The translations under genes were made by a program, and so were the position numbers. The notes beneath the pieces were generated by a model. The model did no database searches. It saw only the letters and a program-made list of their open reading frames with translations, and was not told the origin of the DNA. 64,000 nucleotides of DNA. It comes from Alisma plantago-aquatica (lineage: Eukaryota > Streptophyta > Magnoliopsida > Alismatales > Alismataceae). Shown here piece by piece: positions 11,561 through 23,990 of this stretch (within the stretch, counting starts at the first letter, position 1; each line of letters opens with the position of its first letter). Location: the NCBI GenBank assembly GCA_963693085.1, contig OY856412.1, forward strand, positions 1,129,690,744-1,129,754,743, read 5' to 3'.

Positions 11561-12775
11561 GTAATAACCTTGACTAGGGATGGTATTAACAACATTAAGA
11601 TTTTCCATTTGACCATTATCTCCTTGTCCACATATGTTTCTTAGAACAACATCATAAAGAACATTGCATGCTAAAGTGGAATGATCAGTTCCTCTACATG
11701 CTTTACAGAATAGAGAAGCAGACTTGATCTATTCTTGTTGTTGAGTGGGCGAACGTCCTCTTCCAATTGAAGCAAGAGATGATTCAATATGGTCTTGCTT
11801 GGGAACTAAGAGTTTTAGGGTTTCAGCGATAGACTTGTACTTAGGAGTAGCTTCAGTCATAGATACTTTCAAGACTCCTTTACCTACAGATCTACCCCAA
11901 TTAGCTTGATTTTCAGCTCCAAGGGTGATGACCCTCCATGCACTGTCATAACTTTGACGCATGAAGTTTCCTCCATATGAGGAATCTAAAAATATTTTGA
12001 TATCATCGTCCACACCCCTATAGAAAATTTTGATGAGTTGGTTCTTAGGAATTCCATGGTGTGTACACTTGTGTAGAAGCTCGTTGAATCTATCTAATGC
12101 TTCAGCAAGGGTTTCTCCTGGGACTTGAGTGAAATTCGTTATTCGGCCTCTAATTTCATAGGTGAGGGACGAAGGATAGAACTTTTCAATAAAAACATTT
12201 TGGAGTTGTTCCCAGGTGGTGATGGGTATTTCACTTTGCAACGAATTGTACCAACTTATAGCTCTATCAACAAGGGAATACTTGAAGCGACAGAGTCGAA
12301 TGGCATCATCGGATACTCCATTTTGCTTTGTCATGGAACATAGATCGATAAACCTTAGGAGATGTCCCTGACTATCTTCTCCTTGTTTGCCATAGAATGG
12401 GTTGTTTTGAAGCAAGGTGATCCAATGTGCTCGTATCTCAAAATTAGGAGCATTGACGTGAGGAGGTTGAACTGGGTGATGAACATCAGCAGCTTTAGGG
12501 ATTGAGAACTCCCTAAGAACCTTTTGTAGTTCTGTTGCTTGCGTTGCTGCTTGTGCTACTAAGATTTCTTCTTAAACTGTAGCTCTGGCTTCTTGCATGA
12601 GCCTTTCCCTTTGTGCATTGATGGCTTGAGCCACCCTTCGAGCTACTTCCTATTCTTGAGCCATTCTTGCTTGATTTTCTCTATTTTGATGATGAAAGGT
12701 TCTGTCAATCTCTAGATCAAAGCTGGCAGTGAGTCTGGAACTGTTCAGACGGTGCATGCACTAGTTCTTGAGGTT
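11561..12775 (-). pseudogene. gag: Tat/Athila-like Ty3/gypsy gag, truncated and with stops
   Basis: Reading the minus strand from about 12775 gives a decayed Gag. First is an AQE..ARRVAQAINAQRERL coiled region. Then comes the core FYGKQGEDSQGHLLRF, CRFKYSLVDRAISWYNSL and W..LQNVFIEKFYP, typical of Tat/Athila-type Gag. A zinc knuckle CKACRGTDHSTLAC follows near 11690. In-frame stops occur at 12650-12652 (TAG), 12572-12574 (TAA) and 11729-11731 (TAG, just before the zinc knuckle). The longest open part, 11729-12415, has 228 codons. The frame is cut at 11561, where LTR B begins, so the missing pol lies on the far side of B/A or is lost. The lineage call rests on residue style and on the Asp-type primer site upstream. 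Confidence 0.85.
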
Positions 12776-12914
12776 ACCTAAAATAGAAAGATTTTGAAAG
12801 TGAGATCCACGAAGTAGAGTCAAATTCAAGTAGATGATCGATTGTTTCAAAAAGAAAAAGTAAAATCCTAGATTAGCCTTAAATGAACTAGATCTGACTA
12901 ACTCATTTCGGTGT

Positions 12915-12934
12915 CCCTGGCAACAACGCAATAA
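12915..12934 (-). other. Degenerate primer-binding site (tRNA-Asp type) of the Tat-like element
   Basis: On the minus strand the sequence GCGTTGTTGCCAGGGA is a mutated form of GCGCCGTTGCCGGGGA, the typical leader of Tat/Athila elements. It lies about 140 bases upstream of the decayed gag and supports the minus orientation. Confidence 0.65.
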
Positions 12935-13410
12935 TTTGATGCGGCAAATATCGTACTAACAAATTCACTCGGGGTAAAAATCCTTGAGCGTTTATCAAAA
13001 CCTCATGCAATAATACCACCCGCAAGCGGATGAGTCTTATCGCATTATAGTTAAGGATCGAATCCCAAATGACAACATTTTTAAGAATCTTTGTCAGTCG
13101 AATCTAGCTCAAGTGAGACTAATATTTAAAATGATTGATTTGGTTGAGGTTAATTAAACTAAATGCAAGAAAGTAAAAGAGAAGAATTAAAGTTTGTTCT
13201 ATATTAATGATATGGAATCACTGGGATGGTATCGAGTTTTACCACCACTGCATAGGCAAACACATCCAAACACATAACATCCAGGCAAGCATCTATCTAT
13301 CCAAATGGAACTGATGCAAACCCTCCCGAAGGGATGTTTAGGCCCACATAAGCATCCCCTTAGGCATCAGATTTCTCGTCGCCATCCAGATCATGCACTT
13401 ACGGTTCTGA

Positions 13411-13830
13411 AGATACAACATCCAACTAAGGTTGTGGCCCTCCCTGAGGGATGTTTAGACCATAGAAGTGTCACTTTAGGTTAGATGGTTCGTCCCCTCA
13501 CGGATCATGCACTTACGACCTCAAGGAACCTCATTCTATTTCTAGTCTGGGAGTCAACTGTGCTAATCAACATACATGTAGGCGATTAGTCTGCAAGAAA
13601 ACATCGACGATTAACAAGAAGATACAACATCCAACTAAGGTTGTGGTCCTCCCTGAGGGATGTTTAGACCACAGAAGTGTCACCGTAGGCTAGATGGCTC
13701 ATCCCCTCACATATCATACACTTACGACCTCAAGGAACCCTATCAGATTTCTCATCAAGGAGTCTACCTCATTAATCAACATTCTATACTACAAAGAGAA
13801 GAACAAGATGAAGGCAAGCATGTAATGAAC
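13411..13830 (+). repeat. 209-bp tandem duplication
   Basis: AGATACAACATCCAACTAAG starts at 13411 and again at 13620. The copies continue through GAGGGATGTTTAGACCA, CCCCTCAC and CTTACGACCTCAAGGAACC with scattered substitutions. A shorter, more diverged third segment (CTCCCGAAGGGATGTTTAGG) lies just upstream near 13323. Confidence 0.85.
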
Positions 13831-14329
13831 TACAAGCATATCAATTAGCAACGAAATGAAAAGTTATATACATTGCCTTGGAATGTTAAATGAAAGGACA
13901 TGGTTGCATGGGCAGTGGGGCTAGTCCCGACACCCTAGTGAAAAGGAACTACTTGCTTATGATGCGAGAAATAAGAAGAATAAGAAAGAGAGAGGAATCT
14001 GCCATGAGCATGATGTAGAAGGTGGTCACAGTTCGGTGATGATGATACAGTCTCCTACGTCGTGTCGGAGCAGATCTAGATGAAGAACGAGGGCTACCAA
14101 GATAGACTGGGCAGTCTTTCTCACTCCTCCTTCCCTCTCTTCTCAGTCTCCTTGATTGCAACACGGGCGGTAGGTGAAGTGACAACAACGTGGATGGAAC
14201 TGGATCAAACATGTGTACAGGCAGTCTGTCGGCATCCCAGAACTGATGCCCAAATGAGGACCCTACTGGTCCTATTAATAGGCTTGGGTCTGGTCTCATG
14301 CTTTGGGCCCAGTTGCAATTTTTACAACT

Positions 14330-14945
14330 TTCCTAAACGGTCTTGAGTTAAGTGACCATACGGTTTGGTTGCTTATGACCAAACGGTCTTGATAAGTAAC
14401 TTTTCCAAACGGTCTCATAGTCCTTGTGCAAATGGTTTGGTGTTGGTAACTTTTCCAAACGGTTTGTCCCATTCGGTCTCATGATCCACTTTTCCATACG
14501 GTTTGATACAAACCTTTTTCATACGATCTTGCATGTTACTTTTCCAAACGGTTTGCTATGTATATGACCAAACAGTCTTGGTATCTTTATCAAACGGTTT
14601 GGAGTACATTGCCCAAACAATCCTGAATACTCAACCAAACGGTCTTGGATGCTTGCCCTCATACAGTTTGGCTTTGATCGTTCACATATATCCAATCGGT
14701 CTTGTGCTTTAGAGAAGCAAACGGTCTGGGTAGTCTGCCTCCATATGGTCTCTGGCTAGGAGTCATCCAACCAGTCTCGAGTATCCAGTCTCCAAACGGT
14801 CCCACGATGACAACCTCCAATCATTCATCGCTCCTTGCCCAAATGGTCATTGTCCTTCCCATACAGTCGTCGCGATCGGTCTTGGTCTGAGCATGCTTTA
14901 AGATCAAACGGTCATGAGGAACGGCTGCTTTAAGATCAAACGTTC
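14330..14945 (+). repeat. Array of CAAACGGTCTTG/CCATACGGTTTGG motifs in the Tat-like LTR
   Basis: More than fifteen copies of CAAACGGTCTTG or CCAAACGGTTTGG-like motifs, spaced roughly 20-40 bp apart by short AT-rich text such as GTAACTTTTC. The core motif is the one seen in the A/D LTR array, but here it occurs mostly as single arms rather than as hairpins. A second cluster is at 15260-15480. Confidence 0.85.
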
Positions 14946-15259
14946 AGTTGGAGGCGGCGGCGTGGGCAGTGTGGGCGATGGTGGCGCCTACTGTGGGCGG
15001 CGGACAAGTGATTGTAGGTTCTTCTAGGGATACAGGCCGGATGGAAGGAAGAAGAAGAAGGAGAGCACGTGTCGATGTTGTCGGCATGTCAGCAGTCAGT
15101 TGAAGAAGACCATGAGGAGACACACAGGTGGTTAGGGCAAAGGAGGTGGTTACAGGTCACAGAGATGCCGACGCTACAGGTGGAGCTAGGGTTCCTGTGG
15201 TTGAAGATGAAGGGAGAAGAAGATGAAGGTGGAGGCGGCAATCGATCCAGGTTCGATAT

Positions 15260-15480
15260 TGCTCAAACAGTCTTGAGATGAGGTAGCTCATATGGTCTTG
15301 AGGGACCGTTAGGAGGGGAACAATAGGGAAGACTATTTGCCCAAATGAACGGGGGGCGTAGATCCGAGATCCAAGGGTGTGGAGAGATAGAAGCCCAAAT
15401 GATCTTGAATGACAGTGATCCAAACAGTTTTGAGGTGAGGTTGCCTATACGGTCTTGAGACTGTATGGTCAAAACTGTAT
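15260..15480 (+). repeat. Second cluster of ACGGTCTTGAG motifs
   Basis: Copies of CTCAAACAGTCTTGAG, CATATGGTCTTGAG, CCAAACAGTTTTGAG and ACGGTCTTGAGACTGTATGG in a purine-rich stretch with many GGAGG runs. Most copies have CG changed to CA or TG. Confidence 0.75.
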
Positions 15481-15700
15481 GGTTAAGACCAAGGATGAGT
15501 GTGGGCAGATAAAGGTGGGTCCACTCATTTGGGTTTGATGTGGATGATAGTTGTTTGAGTTGAAGATCAAATGGTGGTGATTGCAGTGGATTAGGGTTGA
15601 ATGGAGGTAGGTGACATCTGATGGTTGAACCTGATAATGATCTGCATAAAATCAACATAAACTCAGTTAAAACCCTGAAAATCAAATCAAATCAATTAAG

Positions 15701-16417
15701 TAATTTTGCACTTTGTGATACCTTGTGATATTTAGTGAGTGAAATTGGATGTATTGAGTAAAAAAGGAGTTCAAGATGGAAAATGAATAACATGATGAAT
15801 ATGCATTCATCATATATCAATCTAGAAGAAATTTAATCACAAAAACATACCCGCTTTTGACAAGTTTCTTCATAGCTATTATTTAAAAAAAATCATCTAT
15901 TGGGTCACACAATTCATGTATTTTTATGCAACACATATGTTCTCAAAATCATGGTCTTCGACTCCTCTTGTTCCAATCATTTTTCAAAGGAGGACAAAGT
16001 TGCAAGTGAATTCTATTATCAAACTTATAGTTTGAATGGTTATATGTTCATCTTTCAACATATACTTAAAAATCGAGACAATGAGGCATATATTTTTATT
16101 CCTTCAACCACATCCCAGCCTTACAAATGTAGGTCTGAACATGTCCTGAAACCGTAATCTTAGTTGTCTCTACAAAGCTTCCAAATACGAACAGGCGATC
16201 AAGCTCCTTTTAAAAGTCATTATCGTGAGACAAAGGTAGGTAACATGTCCATCTTTTGTTTCACCCAACCTTACCCTGACATGGTGAAGTTCTAATACTC
16301 CAATAAAACCAAGCGTTGATCATGTCAGCTTGAAAATAAATCTAGTTTGCAAAGGGTAGCCAAATCCCCATTCATGTGCCATACCACATGAAAACCTTCA
16401 CTACGACGTGGATAAAT
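15701..16417. other. Unassigned sequence left of the CACTA element
   Basis: AT-rich, with no repeat motif and no recognisable coding domain. A short plus-strand frame (15900-16157) resembles nothing I know. If the CACTA element is removed at its target duplication, this joins the sequence at 32906. Confidence 0.4.
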
Positions 16418-16420
16418 CTT

Positions 16421-16680
16421 CACTACTATAAATCTAGTCAAAGCCGAAGGCCAATTCCTTGACCATTACTTGTGAATCCTTGACCAATAGGTCTTGGTCA
16501 GGGCCAATCCCTGACCAACGTACCCTCGCCAAAAGCTTGGTGACCAATAGTGGTTGGCTAGGACCTATCCCTGACCAATAGGGGCGGAATCTCTGGGCAA
16601 CCATTACAGGAATTAAAAAGAATCTCTTGGGACAATACATTGTATCCAAGGCACATCCTTGACCAATAGGAAGGTATGTT
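16421..16680 (+). repeat. Left terminal and subterminal repeats of the CACTA element
   Basis: After the CACTACT terminus come several direct and inverted copies of CCTTGACCAATAG, CCCTGACCAA and TTGGTCAGGG. Such subterminal clusters are where TNPA-type proteins bind in En/Spm. The matching right cluster is at 32803-32890. Confidence 0.75.
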
Positions 16681-16975
16681 ATTTTGTTATATATCCATAT
16701 ATGAACACACATAACATCCAAAATATTACACATTAGAAGTAGATTATCACACATCAGATGACAACACTTTGAATATAATAAAAAAGATCATTGCATTGAA
16801 TCTGTAATTGTGATGTCTACATCCAAAAAGTATGATTGAAGCGTCATGTTTTTTCCCAAAAAGATAATTCATATCCTCTAATAAATCACATTGTTATAGC
16901 ATTCATATGCATTGCACGACATATCACATTGTTTCAAACAAAAATAAACTTGCATATCGCCATCCAGATCTAATT

Positions 16976-19900
16976 ACTTCATTCATTCTCCCTAGAATCA
17001 CTTCCACAACTTCCACCATGAGGGCTTTCTCCAAGATTTTCTTCGGTCCTTCTACTTTGTGAAGTGTTTCCAATATCCTATATTTTACAAATATATCAAC
17101 TTTTTACAACAATATATAAGTTCATAAGCAATAATCAAAACTATCCGTAGAATGTATGTAACAAAAGTAATCAAATGTAATTCTTATTTATATATGCATG
17201 ACACATAACACATGCTTTCATCATCATATATAGTAGTCATGTAATTCTGTTGAACAAGCACATAAATAGACTGCATCAAAAGTATAAATAGCAGCCATGT
17301 TGTGTTTTAAATAGATGTTTTTCTACAAAGAAATATGTTCTCTTATTGTGGATGGTGGGTACAACACGCCGGCTTCTTGGGTTGTAGCCGCCCAGAATTT
17401 TTTTTATTTTGTAATTTTGATACCATGTGCGGATTCTAATTTTGTAATTTACATTTTGCTACAACATATTTCTGTAATATAATATTATAATACCTGATTG
17501 AAAGGAGGTATGTATCCCACTTGTGAGAATGGGTATCCATTGTAGGGGTATGGAAATGGAACTTGAGCACTTTGCATATTATTTCCATGCTAGAGAAAGA
17601 CAATGTATTGAGAAAATTTAGTATGTAACTAATTCATTTAAAAAAATTTAGAATTAACGTTATATACATTTCTTACCTGTTGATGTGTGGATGGTTGCCA
17701 TGGCCCTAGAAATTGATATCCAGGAAAAAAAGTAGTACTATATGAATGTTGACCCTGTGCAAGTATACAATTATGTTTTAAAAAAAAATTGTTTGACGAG
17801 AATCTTAAAAATGTTTATAAATAAAATGAAAGATGTATCAAATAGTATAAAAACCTGTATTTAAAAATGTTTATAAATAGAATGAAAGATGTAACAAATA
17901 GTATAAAAACATGTATTAGAGAAGCCAAAGGACTTAATGCACTTAATGTATTTTTCACTTCAATCATATTTTTGTTATATTCTTCCATTTTGCTCTACAG
18001 TACTTCGACAGTTTCCTATAAATGTGCAATGTTAAAATTTACAAAATTTAAGTTATTATTTAACTAATACAATAAAATTTATCATAATAAGTTAATCACC
18101 TTGTATTTCTTATTTTCATTCAGTAAAATCACATTGGCTGCTCGTATAGAAGCTCCACGAGCACTTATCTTATATGGCCACTACCAACTAATCATTTCCG
18201 ATTAGATTTCATGGGTTTAATGATTTGGCAAATGGCTTCATCTTCTTGAAGTTCATTACTTTGATTGGAATCATCACATGACAATACACTTTCTTGGGAC
18301 TTGTGGTGCTCAACAAATTTTTCTTAATAAATTGTATATGCATTGATGACATAATCAAATTTAATGAGGAAATAAAGAAATAATGTAGATTGCTCACCAC
18401 TATATCCTTCTCTTTGGTATAAGCAACTTTTAAAAAATCCATTTCACTTGGAGCATGCCCAAGTTCCTTTTCCTGGATTGAAAAATATTATTATTGCATA
18501 CACACATAGACTTCAAAGTATTACACTTAGAGTACAAATCAGTATATATAACTATAATACAAAATTTTGATGTTCTTACCAACTCATTATGTTTTCTTGC
18601 AAATGTTTTATCCCAAGTATAATGATTCATCTGCTTCTTTGATCTATTAATCTTATTCTTCTCTGCAATTGCCTAATATGACATAGACAAACGATAGAAA
18701 ATAAATTTTAATTACATAGTAGAAACCTCAAAGAAATATTTATAAGATTCCTAATGTTTTATATATAACAGCTACAAATAAGTTGTAACAAAGAATATAA
18801 AAATATTTTGTACACCACATAAACGTTTTTGTCCATGAAAAATAAGATGGACACTTGTTGCTAGAGTGAAGGAGGGTGGATTTCTAGACTCTAGCATTTC
18901 AAAAAAATAGTTATGATATTATTGTGATACTATGTACTGATATTAATCAAATAATAGCGATGCACATAAAATACGAATATTTTTTTTACCTGTGTTTTGC
19001 GTTGTTTCCATTTTTCAACCAATCTTAAAAACTGCTCACGATCAATTCAAGAATCATTTGAAATTGCTTCCATCATTGCATCCATGTCATCTTGATACTT
19101 CAACCAATATTTGACTTTCAATTTTGCCCTCCAATCAATTAGACTAGAACTTATATGCGTCCATACCCTCTCCAAACCATTTGGATGATCATCCAAGTCA
19201 AAATAAGCCTAATTCATATGAAATAGTGTATAACTAAAAGTAAATATATATAACATGCCAGGTTGAAGTTATCATGAAAATGTATTATTACCTTTACAAT
19301 ATCTCTTTTGTCGTTGAATGATGATATTCGCATATGTGGCCAATACTTATCAACGAGCCACAAAGATGTTCTTCTGGCTAAAATCCCACACAATAGGCTT
19401 AATTGTTTTCCCACTTCTCCAATTTCAAAGCCATTGTCATCAAAAACTAAATGGTGCCTCTCACCAGGAGGTGTCTTAAGCTTTGAGATAATTGTAGGGC
19501 CTCTCCCACGCTTTTCAATTGACTAGAGTTCAATGTTTCTTCTTTGATCATTTTCTTCTTCAACATCTATATTTATAGTTGGAGGTGAGGCTGTAGGAGT
19601 AATAGTTATATCATCTTCTTCAACTTCAGTCCTTTGTGCCAACCTTGCTAATTTCCTGGACAACTAATTATAATATAGAATATAAAAATCATTCATGTTA
19701 ATATTAACATAGAAATATGATCAAAGTAGAAATAAGTAGAAATGGTTCAGAATAACATATAAAACAACAACACACAAACTATACAAAATCAATTGACACA
19801 CCTTGATATGTTTTTTTATTTGCATGCACGTTAAGTAGATGACAAGGTATACACATTTCAGAAAGAGAGCAACATAATGGCCATCCTTCAGTAAATGCAA

Positions 19901-19990
19901 CATAAGATACATTTATATATAGAATAAGTTAATATTGTAAGATATGTATGTCTTACTTCCACTTGTTCAAAGACCTATAAAAACACATGC
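16976..19990 (-). pseudogene. TNPA-like second gene of the CACTA element (Transposase_24 type)
   Basis: In En/Spm, the second protein binds subterminal repeats to help excision. Minus-strand coding exons can be read with good splice signals. Exon 19665-19297 has RGRGPTIISKLKTPPGERHH..FD and LARRTSLWLVDKYWPHM, a Transposase_24-like start, with donor AAAG|GTAATA. Exon 19210-18990 has AYFDLDDHPNGLERVW..LKVKYWLKYQDD. Exon 18890-18815 has SRNPPSFTLATSVHL. Exons near 18670-18600 and 18475-18402 have NHYTWDKTFARKHNEL and EKELGHAPSEMDFLKVAYTKEKD. Short P/Q/Y-rich exons follow at about 17760-17680 and 17580-17495. A last exon ends EENLGESPHGGSCGSDSRENE before a stop near 16977. In-frame stops near 19523 (TAG) and 19047 (TGA) mark it as a pseudogene. 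Exon borders are read by eye. Confidence 0.72.
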
Positions 19991-20154
19991 ATTGCATAAC
20001 ATAAAATGTTCTTGGGCATGCATAAAAACATCATATATTTCTCCAAGCACAAGATAGATTTAAATAAGTGAACACCATAGAAAATTCTCTCTTCCACATG
20101 TTCAAATGCATACAAAATATTTATGTAATGAAAAACAACATCAACTTTCAACTA

Positions 20155-22371
20155 TCATGCATTATAATGTTCAATAGTTGAACCCTCCATATCCATTCTT
20201 TTCCATGATATATTTTCACTATCATCATGACTTGATTGATTGAATGGTGCCTCAACACGAAATTCTACAGTTTGAGGAAAATCAAACAATTCCCTTGGTA
20301 GGACCTTCAACACTACATGCCAATTTGTGTCCACTGGATCCTAAACATAGAAGCACTGTTGAGCCTGAGAAGCAAATATAAAAGGCTCATCTTTATGTGT
20401 TACTTTTAAGAAATTTAATAAAGTGAATCCATAATCATCAACTCTAAATCCAGTTGTAGTGCTCTCATCAAACCATGTGCATCTGAATAATGTAATCTGA
20501 ATATTGGGGCCATACTCTAGCTTGATGACCTCCTCTAGTTGACCATAATAAGTAACATATGATGAAATTGGGTTTCGGTCCCTAGAGCTGGAGTAGCTTG
20601 ATGTCTCTGCAGATACATAAACTCCACTATTTTGTGACTTACGACGAGAATCCAACATTTTTGACTGAAATTTGCAGCCATTAATGAAGTATCCAACGTA
20701 ACTGTCTCCTTCACAAGAAGGACCTTGTGCAAGCCAACAAATCTCTTCCGTAACATCTTCTCCATTGTTTCTAGCATAAAAAATCTATGTTTGAATGGAA
20801 TTAGTTTCTTTTTCAAATTCTATTAGCATTGCTAGAAAATTAAACAACATGAAATCTATTTGCTCACATGATTTTTAAACCAAGAAGGAAAATCACGATG
20901 ATGCCTTAATTCGACATTACAAAGAGTCATCCTTGGATGATTTAGTTGTATATCATCCAGGTGTTTCCTATAATTTTAAAACAAAAGGAATTTTGTGTTA
21001 TATAAAAAAGAAAACATACTTCTCAAAAATAAAATATAATGGTTACCTTTTATAAGAGTTGATACTCCTTGTGTTGAAAAGAACATAACGATGTGCTTGC
21101 TCTAGTTTCACCTGATCAAATTTTTTTCTTACTTCTGCTCCAATAGATGCATCATCATGGTGACGTGACGAAAGATCCCATCTTGTATCTATCCCTATCA
21201 GATATCTTGAGAAAAATGTCATACATTCATCAACCCAGTAACCCTCAGCAATAGATCCTTCAGGACGTGCCTTGTTACATCCATCGATAATGAACTAGAC
21301 CTGCAATCTTGGCCTCTGTGACTAAATGGATAGTCAAGTGCACCATGATAGTGAAAAATGACGGTGGGAAGATGCGCTCCAATTGGCAAAGTGTAATCGC
21401 AATATCTTTCTCAATTTTCTCAAATTCCTCCAAATCAATTACCTTAGTGCAAATGTGATTGTAATAGGTACATATTCTAGAAATTGGCCCACAAACTTCT
21501 GGAGAAGATGAATTCCTTAATGCAACAACCAATAACCTTTGCATCAACACATGGTAGTCATGACTTTTTAAGGGCAACACTTTCCGCTCAAGCATGTTAA
21601 TTCGGTTAGAGATATTTGACGAATAACCATCTGGAACTTTCCTCGAACTCAATACTGATAGAAATATATCTTTCTCTTTTGTGCTCATTGTGTAACAAGC
21701 GGGTGGCACATAATGTTTTCCTCTCTCAAGTTTGATTGCCCACAAGTCTTTCCGGATCCCTAATTCAGATAAGTCCAAGCGAGATTGCACATTATCCTTG
21801 GACTTACCTTCAACACCAAGAAGTGTTCCTAATATATTCTCACAAACATTTTTCTCGATGTGCATGGTATCTAAATTATGTCTTATCAATAGGTGCTTCC
21901 AGTATGGTAGGCAAAAAAATATACTAATCTACTTCCATGGCTTTGGTAGAGGAATTTTATCTTCCATTTCAGAACTCCTCCTTCTTTTCCCAGTTTTTGA
22001 ATCTCTCAATTCCTTGCCGAATGTCACATTATCATAGCCTTGAAACTCATTCCAAATATCCTCACCAACAAGAGACTTTGGGGCATGACTGTATTCAGTC
22101 TTTCCATTAAAGTTCTTCTTATCTCGTCGATAAGGATGATTGTCACTAAGGAAACGTTGATGGTCCAGATAGTAATCTTTTTTTTCCATGTTTAAGCATA
22201 TACCATCCAGTATCTCTGTGACAACAAGGGCAAGAAAATTGTCCTCTTGTGCTATGACCAGAAAGGTTGGCATACAAAGGAAAGTCACTTATGGTCCACA
22301 AAATAGTAGCTCTCAATGTGGAATTTTTCTTGGAAGATGCATCATAGGTAGTAACTTCTGTTGTCCATAAC
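20155..22371 (-). pseudogene. TNPD-like transposase of the CACTA element, 3' portion
   Basis: This continues the gene at 29139-30325 after the G insertion. Immediately after the junction the frame reads DASSKKNSTLRATILWTISDFPLYANLSG, then CPCC, the second half of the TNP2 domain. An A8 run near 22185 shifts the frame, and a TAG lies at 21929-21931 between WK and ISIFFCLPYWKHLLIRHNLD. Next is MHIEKNVCENILGTLL and a DUF4218-like part (21889-21275), which breaks after GLVHYRWM. Roughly fifteen codons are missing before KARPEGSIAEGYW. Later exons (to about 21048; 20968-20870; 20786-20155) give a DUF4216-like end with GVYVSAETSSYSSSRDRNP and a TAG at 20341-20343. The last frame ends IEHYNA at 20155. 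The product would be the catalytic CACTA transposase; this copy is dead. Confidence 0.82.
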
Positions 22372-22422
22372 TGTCACGCCCCGATCTCACACTAGCCACA
22401 AACCACGAGATTAGGGCGCGAC
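22372..22422 (+). repeat. Left arm of the 51-bp perfect inverted repeat of element G
   Basis: It starts TGTCACGCCCCGATCTCACA and ends TAGGGCGCGAC. It matches the reverse complement of 29088-29138 at every base. The unit is itself a rough palindrome: its first 17 bases match the reverse complement of its own end at about 14 positions. Confidence 0.9.
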
Positions 22423-23878
22423 GAATGGGATTTACACACAAGCCAACCACTCATCACATTTTAAAACGTTTTAAAGACATTAAAAAGTTAACCAGATTTA
22501 TGCTGTAAACTAAAGCTAAACAAACTGCAGAAGCATTTCTATTAAACTGACTAGAAATATAAACAAAGTCTACAGCATATTACATTATTCGACATAAGGT
22601 AAAGCATACCAATTAATTTACATCTTTATACACATTCCACATACACATTCTCTCTCACCCACACCATGTTCCAAGGATCGAGGGGAAAGGACTAAGAGAC
22701 CTCTAGCTAGACTAACTACATATACCTTCTATGATTAAGCGTTAGGATGAAAAAAATCCTTCAGATTCCTGTTGTTGATATTGACCTGAAAATGTTTGAG
22801 TAGAGGGATGAGCCTACTCGCTCAGTGAATAGCATTTCATTTAGCTATCACTAAATAACTCATCAATTATATAAAATTGAAATAAAGCATAAGTGCAGTA
22901 TTAAACAGGGCAGTTCTAATGACATAACAGATTTACAGATAACAATCTCATTTCTACGCAACATCAGATGTCTTAAACAATTAAACAGTTATAGAGAATT
23001 GGCATAGAAGTTCAAATCTCTTAACATATTAAATTTACTGCGATCCTATGTGATTCATATTTTTATTTTTATTATGCCCTAATCATATGCAGTGTACTCT
23101 GCATATAAAGATCCGTAGCGAACTAAGATCCCACCGTACAAGACTTAGCGACACACCCGGGAAATGCTAAGTCTGACTGCCAGCCCTGGTCTGCTGCAGG
23201 ACTCTCAGGCTCACAAGGCCTCAGGCTCACAAGGCCTCACTACACTCTCAAAAGAGTAAACTCTAGACTCCTCCTCTAACCTGAGCACACAGGCGGAGAG
23301 TCTTACCGGGTTACCACCGTGACACAAGCACGGATTAATGTTGAATAACCCCTATTTACTCCAGTGCCACGTGACACCGCACGGATTATTGTTGAACACT
23401 GCCTATCAATCCTCGTGCCACCAGAATTACTCCACCGGTTGATGTTGGACACGAGTTTCACCCCCCTGGTGCAGACCTCTCAAAGGGGTTCTACGGTGTT
23501 AGGGCACCTAAGTCTATTAACTGATTAACATATAAACATTTAAACATGAATATCACATTTCATACTTATTTCACATTCTAAATATCACTTGAAAACACAT
23601 ATATATCATTTGTCATCCTTAAACATGACTCAGTATCACTTATTCAGATTCAATGTTAAACAACCATCTTAAATCAACAAATACATGCAACTGTAATACA
23701 TAAAAATTCCATCATTTTCATCAATCATACTACGTATTTCAGGTTTCAATGAATCTATCATACACTATTGTATGTGCTATGTTGTTTAAGAGTTATACCA
23801 ACTAATACTGAAGCAATTAAACACTTAAATTGAGTTAAATAATGATTTCTGAATGAACTGCCACTCACAGTTCTGAAA

Positions 23879-23990
23879 CTCGGCCGACCAACCGGAAACT
23901 CGGCCGATCAGCTTGCAACTCGACCGATCAGAACACTGCTCGATTTCCTATAAAAGAAACTCGGCCGAATCACACCCAATTCGGCCGATC
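23879..23990 (+). repeat. Cluster of CTCGGCCGATCA motifs in LTR G
   Basis: Six copies of AACTCGGCCGAYCA-type motif with short spacers (examples at 23879, 23898, 23917, 23958 and 23980). The core CGGCCG is palindromic and CpG-rich. Related TCGGTCGAC and CTCGACCGA copies lie in the interior near 27797 and 27822. Confidence 0.75.

Larger units (their letters stand above)
12947..15700 (-). mobile_element. Probable 5' LTR and leader of the Tat-like element (outer border uncertain)
   Basis: Sequence upstream, on the minus strand, of the primer site, beginning at TTTGCCGCATCA. It is non-coding and relatively GC-rich in places. It holds a 209-bp tandem duplication (13411-13830) and two arrays of ACGGTCTTG motifs (14330-14945 and 15260-15480). 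I could not find a second copy in the window, so the outer border is a guess where the motif-rich sequence gives way to AT-rich DNA. Short ORFs at 13949-14346 and 15157-15685 on both strands have no recognisable domain. Confidence 0.5.
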
